A stretch of 44,522 nucleotides of DNA from Cytophagales bacterium (lineage in GTDB: Bacteria > Bacteroidota > Bacteroidia > Cytophagales > Spirosomataceae). The stretch is taken from the NCBI GenBank assembly GCA_013298865.1, contig JAAFJL010000021.1:1-44522 (forward strand). Reading direction: 5' to 3'. The notes under the pieces were generated by a model, which was given only the letters and a program-made list of their open reading frames with translations, ran no database searches and was not told where the DNA came from. Made by a program: the position numbers and the translations under genes. Below, piece by piece: positions 42,213 through 44,522 of this stretch (the stretch's first letter is position 1; each line of letters begins with the position of its first letter).

Positions 42213-42566
42213 ATGGAATTAACCAAACGCTATTATTCTATTTCGGAAGTTGCCCAGATGTTTGAAATGAACATCTCTAAACTCCGTTATTGGGAAGAAC
42301 AGTTTCCGTCGCTCAATCCTAAAAGAGATAGAGGGGGAGACAGAAAATATACCCAAGATGACATAAAACATCTTCAAGAAATCATCGAAATCATTGATGG
42401 TCAGGGATATACGATTGAAGGTGCAAAAAATGCTCTTCAAAAAAAGAAGCGTAAAAAGAATGAGCATCAAGCTGTAATTGATACTTTAGAAAGCCTAAAA
42501 GCCTTTTTGGTGAGGCTAAGAAATGACATTGACGAAGAGGGAGAACAGTTGACAATTAACAATTAA
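42213..42566 (+). CDS. MerR-family transcriptional regulator
   Basis: The 117-residue protein has an N-terminal MerR winged helix (YYSISEVAQMFEMNISKLRY, WEEQFPSLNPKRDRGGDRKY, about 7-46) and a coiled coil (about 52-105). It lacks a ligand-binding domain and cysteine metal site, as in the short MerR proteins common in Bacteroidota. Its last residues (EQLTINN) are encoded by the word repeat at 42546-42641, so the tail was probably altered by a repeat insertion. Target unknown; alaS is divergent from it. Confidence 0.9.
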   Translation: MELTKRYYSISEVAQMFEMNISKLRYWEEQFPSLNPKRDRGGDRKYTQDDIKHLQEIIEIIDGQGYTIEGAKNALQKKKRKKNEHQAVIDTLESLKAFLVRLRNDIDEEGEQLTINN

Positions 42567-42641
42567 CAGTTATCAGGTTTTGGGATTTTCCGTGGTATTA
42601 GGACTTAAAATTGATAATTGTTCATTGCTAATTGTTAATTG
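42546..42641. repeat. AATTAACAATTAACAG word palindrome at two gene ends
   Basis: AGTTGACAATTAACAATTAA on the left faces GATAATTGTTCATTGCTAAT and TGTTAATTG on the right. The left arm contains the stop codon of the MerR gene and the right arm the stop of the PorE-like gene, so both protein ends were shaped by it. It probably serves as a bidirectional terminator. Confidence 0.8.
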
Positions 42642-44522
42642 AACTTAACTTCTATTCTACGATTTAATTTTCTATTTTCTTCTGAATTATTTGGACTGAT
42701 AGGCTTCGTTTTCCCATAGCCTTCTGTGCTGATTTTCAATGTATTAACTCCATTTTTTGCTAAATACTCCACTACTGACTTAGCTCTTTTCTGAGATAAA
42801 ATCAAGTTATCAACATCTTTGCCTACGTCGTCTGTGTGACCAGAAATTTCAATTGGCAAATTCGGATTAGTCTTCAAAAGTGTCACTAATTTGTCCAATT
42901 CAGTTTTTGATTCTGGTTTTAAATCCCACTTTGCTGTTTCAAAAAAGATGTTATTTAATACTTCTTTTGTATTTTTTTGAATTGGTTCTAATCCAATTTC
43001 TAAAGTTTTATCGTTGCCGTCTTTCTGAGAAAAATCAAAATTTAAACTCTTGAAAAAATAGCCTGATTTACTTACAAAAACGGCATATTCGCCTCCACTC
43101 GTAAGCACAGAAGCGAATTCTCCCGTATGAGCATCAGAGGTTAGTTTCCCCTGTAACTCATTGTTTTTCAAGGCAATAAGCTCAATGTCTGCTTGAATTT
43201 TTTGCTTAGTTTTTGCATCAAAAACGATTCCTTTCAGGTAAGAGGTTCGCTTAAATTTAGCTTGTAAACTTTCTGGCAAATCAATCTCTACTAATTTAGA
43301 ACGGCGGTATTTTTCGACAATATCATTTTCTAAAGAATAATATCCTTTCTTTCCGTCTGAGGTAATAAAAAGAGCAACCTGGCTTTCATGAGTATTGATT
43401 GGGTAACCCAAATTCTCAGGTTTTGTCCAGCTATCTTTCTGATTTTCAGAGAAATATAAATCTGCTCCACCAAAACCTACATGACCTTCTGAGGAGAAAA
43501 AAAGCGTTTTTCCGTTGGCGTGAATGAAGGGCGAAAGGTCGTCTTCGTAGGTATTGATGATATTTCCTAAATTCTGAGATTTTGCCCATTTGCCCGTCGA
43601 ATCAATTTTTGACACATAAATATCTCTTCTTCCGTAGCCTCCTCTCCTATCCGAAACAAAATAAAGTGTTCGTCCGTCTGCCGAAAGTGAGGGCTGGGAT
43701 TCCCATTCGCCCGTATTGATATTTGGACCTAAATTGACTGGTGAAGTCCAAATGTCTCCGTTTTTATAGGAAATAAATAAATCACAACTTCCGATACCTT
43801 TTTTATTATTACAAGAAGTAAAAACCAGCATTCGTCCATCAGCAGAAATACTTGCCGTTCCTTCATTTTGGGGCGAATTTATTTTATCTGAAATGGTTTC
43901 AGGGGAAGTCCAAGTATTTTCTTTAAACCGAGAAATAAAAATATTTTCATCTTTTGAGTCATTATCAAGACCTGTAAAAACAAGCGTTTCACGGTCGGCA
44001 GTTAGTACTGGAAAATACTGAGAATAAAAGGCGTTGACCGTTTTGGGTAACTCTAAAGGTTTGATAATCAGAGGATTCTTGACACCTTCTACCGAAAACT
44101 TACAGTTTTCAATCAATAATTTATACCGTTTTTGGATATTTGGTGAAAGGGTCGGGAAGGCTTGTTCGAGGTAAAAAAGAGCTTTCTGGTAATCTCCTTT
44201 TTTGAATAATAGTTGCCCGACTTGTTGGGCAGCAGGGATTTTTACAGAAGATTGTTCTTTGGCATTATAGGCTTTTTCGTAATTCTGAATTGACTGTGAA
44301 AACTGGCGAGTTTGCTCATATAATTTTCCTAATTGAAAATAAGCTTCGGCAAATATTTTGTCTCTTTCAATGGCTTCCTCAAATTCAGAAAATGCTTTTT
44401 CGAGATTCCTTTCTTGGTTAGCAACAACTCCTTTTGCATAGGCATCTAAAGCCTTTTTATTAGTTGAAGAAAGCTCCTGAGAAAAAACAGAAGTAACTGA
44501 TAAACAAATAGTTATCAAAATT
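42635..44522 (-). CDS. PorE-like type IX secretion component, 5' end outside window
   Basis: At least 627 residues are visible. A hydrophobic run (LITICLSVTSVFSQ) is the end of a signal peptide whose start lies beyond base 44522; a TTG at 44518 is a poor start. TPR repeats follow (about 15-130: YFQLGKLYEQTRQFSQSIQ, LFKKGDYQKALFYLEQA), then a WD40-like beta-propeller with SADGRMLVFTS, SADGRTLYFVSDRRGGYGRR and HANGKTLFFSSEG (about 160-400). A carboxypeptidase-regulatory-like domain (about 425-500) and an OmpA-type peptidoglycan-binding domain (about 515-627: ISGHTDDVGKDVDN, LSQKRAKSVVEYL) complete it. This order is that of P. gingivalis PorE, which anchors the type IX secretion system to the cell wall. 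Other OmpA-WD40 paralogues exist in the phylum. Confidence 0.8.
   Translation of the reverse strand, partial: ILITICLSVTSVFSQELSSTNKKALDAYAKGVVANQERNLEKAFSEFEEAIERDKIFAEAYFQLGKLYEQTRQFSQSIQNYEKAYNAKEQSSVKIPAAQQVGQLLFKKGDYQKALFYLEQAFPTLSPNIQKRYKLLIENCKFSVEGVKNPLIIKPLELPKTVNAFYSQYFPVLTADRETLVFTGLDNDSKDENIFISRFKENTWTSPETISDKINSPQNEGTASISADGRMLVFTSCNNKKGIGSCDLFISYKNGDIWTSPVNLGPNINTGEWESQPSLSADGRTLYFVSDRRGGYGRRDIYVSKIDSTGKWAKSQNLGNIINTYEDDLSPFIHANGKTLFFSSEGHVGFGGADLYFSENQKDSWTKPENLGYPINTHESQVALFITSDGKKGYYSLENDIVEKYRRSKLVEIDLPESLQAKFKRTSYLKGIVFDAKTKQKIQADIELIALKNNELQGKLTSDAHTGEFASVLTSGGEYAVFVSKSGYFFKSLNFDFSQKDGNDKTLEIGLEPIQKNTKEVLNNIFFETAKWDLKPESKTELDKLVTLLKTNPNLPIEISGHTDDVGKDVDNLILSQKRAKSVVEYLAKNGVNTLKISTEGYGKTKPISPNNSEENRKLNRRIEVKFN

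Overview
The window is a stretch of chromosome from an AT-rich member of the Bacteroidota, most likely the Cytophagales (Spirosomaceae-like; genus not determinable by eye). Clues are promoter -7 boxes of the TAnnTTTG type, weak or absent Shine-Dalgarno sequences, a MurF-alanine racemase fusion, a bifunctional HisB, a BT_3928-like DoxX protein beside a DUF1599 protein and folP, a PorE-like type IX secretion protein, and a lycopene cyclase. I saw no rRNA, tRNA, CRISPR array, phage or transposase gene.

Layout. 1-5.8 kb: two large, cysteine-containing, repeat-built secreted proteins on the minus strand (the first runs off the window), sharing Ig-like repeats and a similar hairpin leader. 5.8-6.6 kb: non-coding, repeat-rich. 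6.6-10.5 kb: VIT-family metal transporter, LolA-like periplasmic protein, TetA-like MFS exporter, zinc phospholipase C/S1-P1-like enzyme. 10.7-13.4 kb: ribosomal protein S20 with a structured leader, RadC, a 35-residue membrane peptide, HisB. 13.8-19.5 kb: DUF937-OmpA protein, Kdo transferase, YtxJ-like protein, lycopene cyclase, a carboxypeptidase-regulatory-like domain protein. 19.5-25.2 kb: DnaJ, GrpE, MurF-Alr, a candidate small RNA, and the ribosome hibernation factor. 25.4-29.9 kb: ECF sigma factor with a membrane partner, shikimate kinase, DoxX-like protein, DUF1599. 30.1-35.4 kb: FolP, class IV aminotransferase, BON-LysM protein, lipoprotein, second ECF sigma factor, TcdA. 35.5-44.5 kb: FtsK, LolA, two small unknown proteins, AlaRS, MerR regulator, PorE-like protein (5' end cut off).

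The coding content is mostly core housekeeping: stress and hibernation (DnaJ/GrpE/HPF), envelope (MurF-Alr, KdtA, LolA, OmpA-type proteins, PorE), folate (FolP and possibly a PabC-like aminotransferase), tRNA (AlaRS, TcdA) and chromosome segregation (FtsK).

The most interesting signal is non-coding. Three complete copies (159, 159 and 173 bp) of a near-perfect palindrome share 19-bp ends and a conserved loop core (GACATATAGCAGA). Their arms differ between copies yet stay complementary within each copy, and each copy ends 22-30 nt from a start codon. Half-copies lie near radC, crtY and lolA. Separately, at least six families of short word-like repeats fill the intergenic spaces, and two of them appear to have invaded the alaS reading frame.
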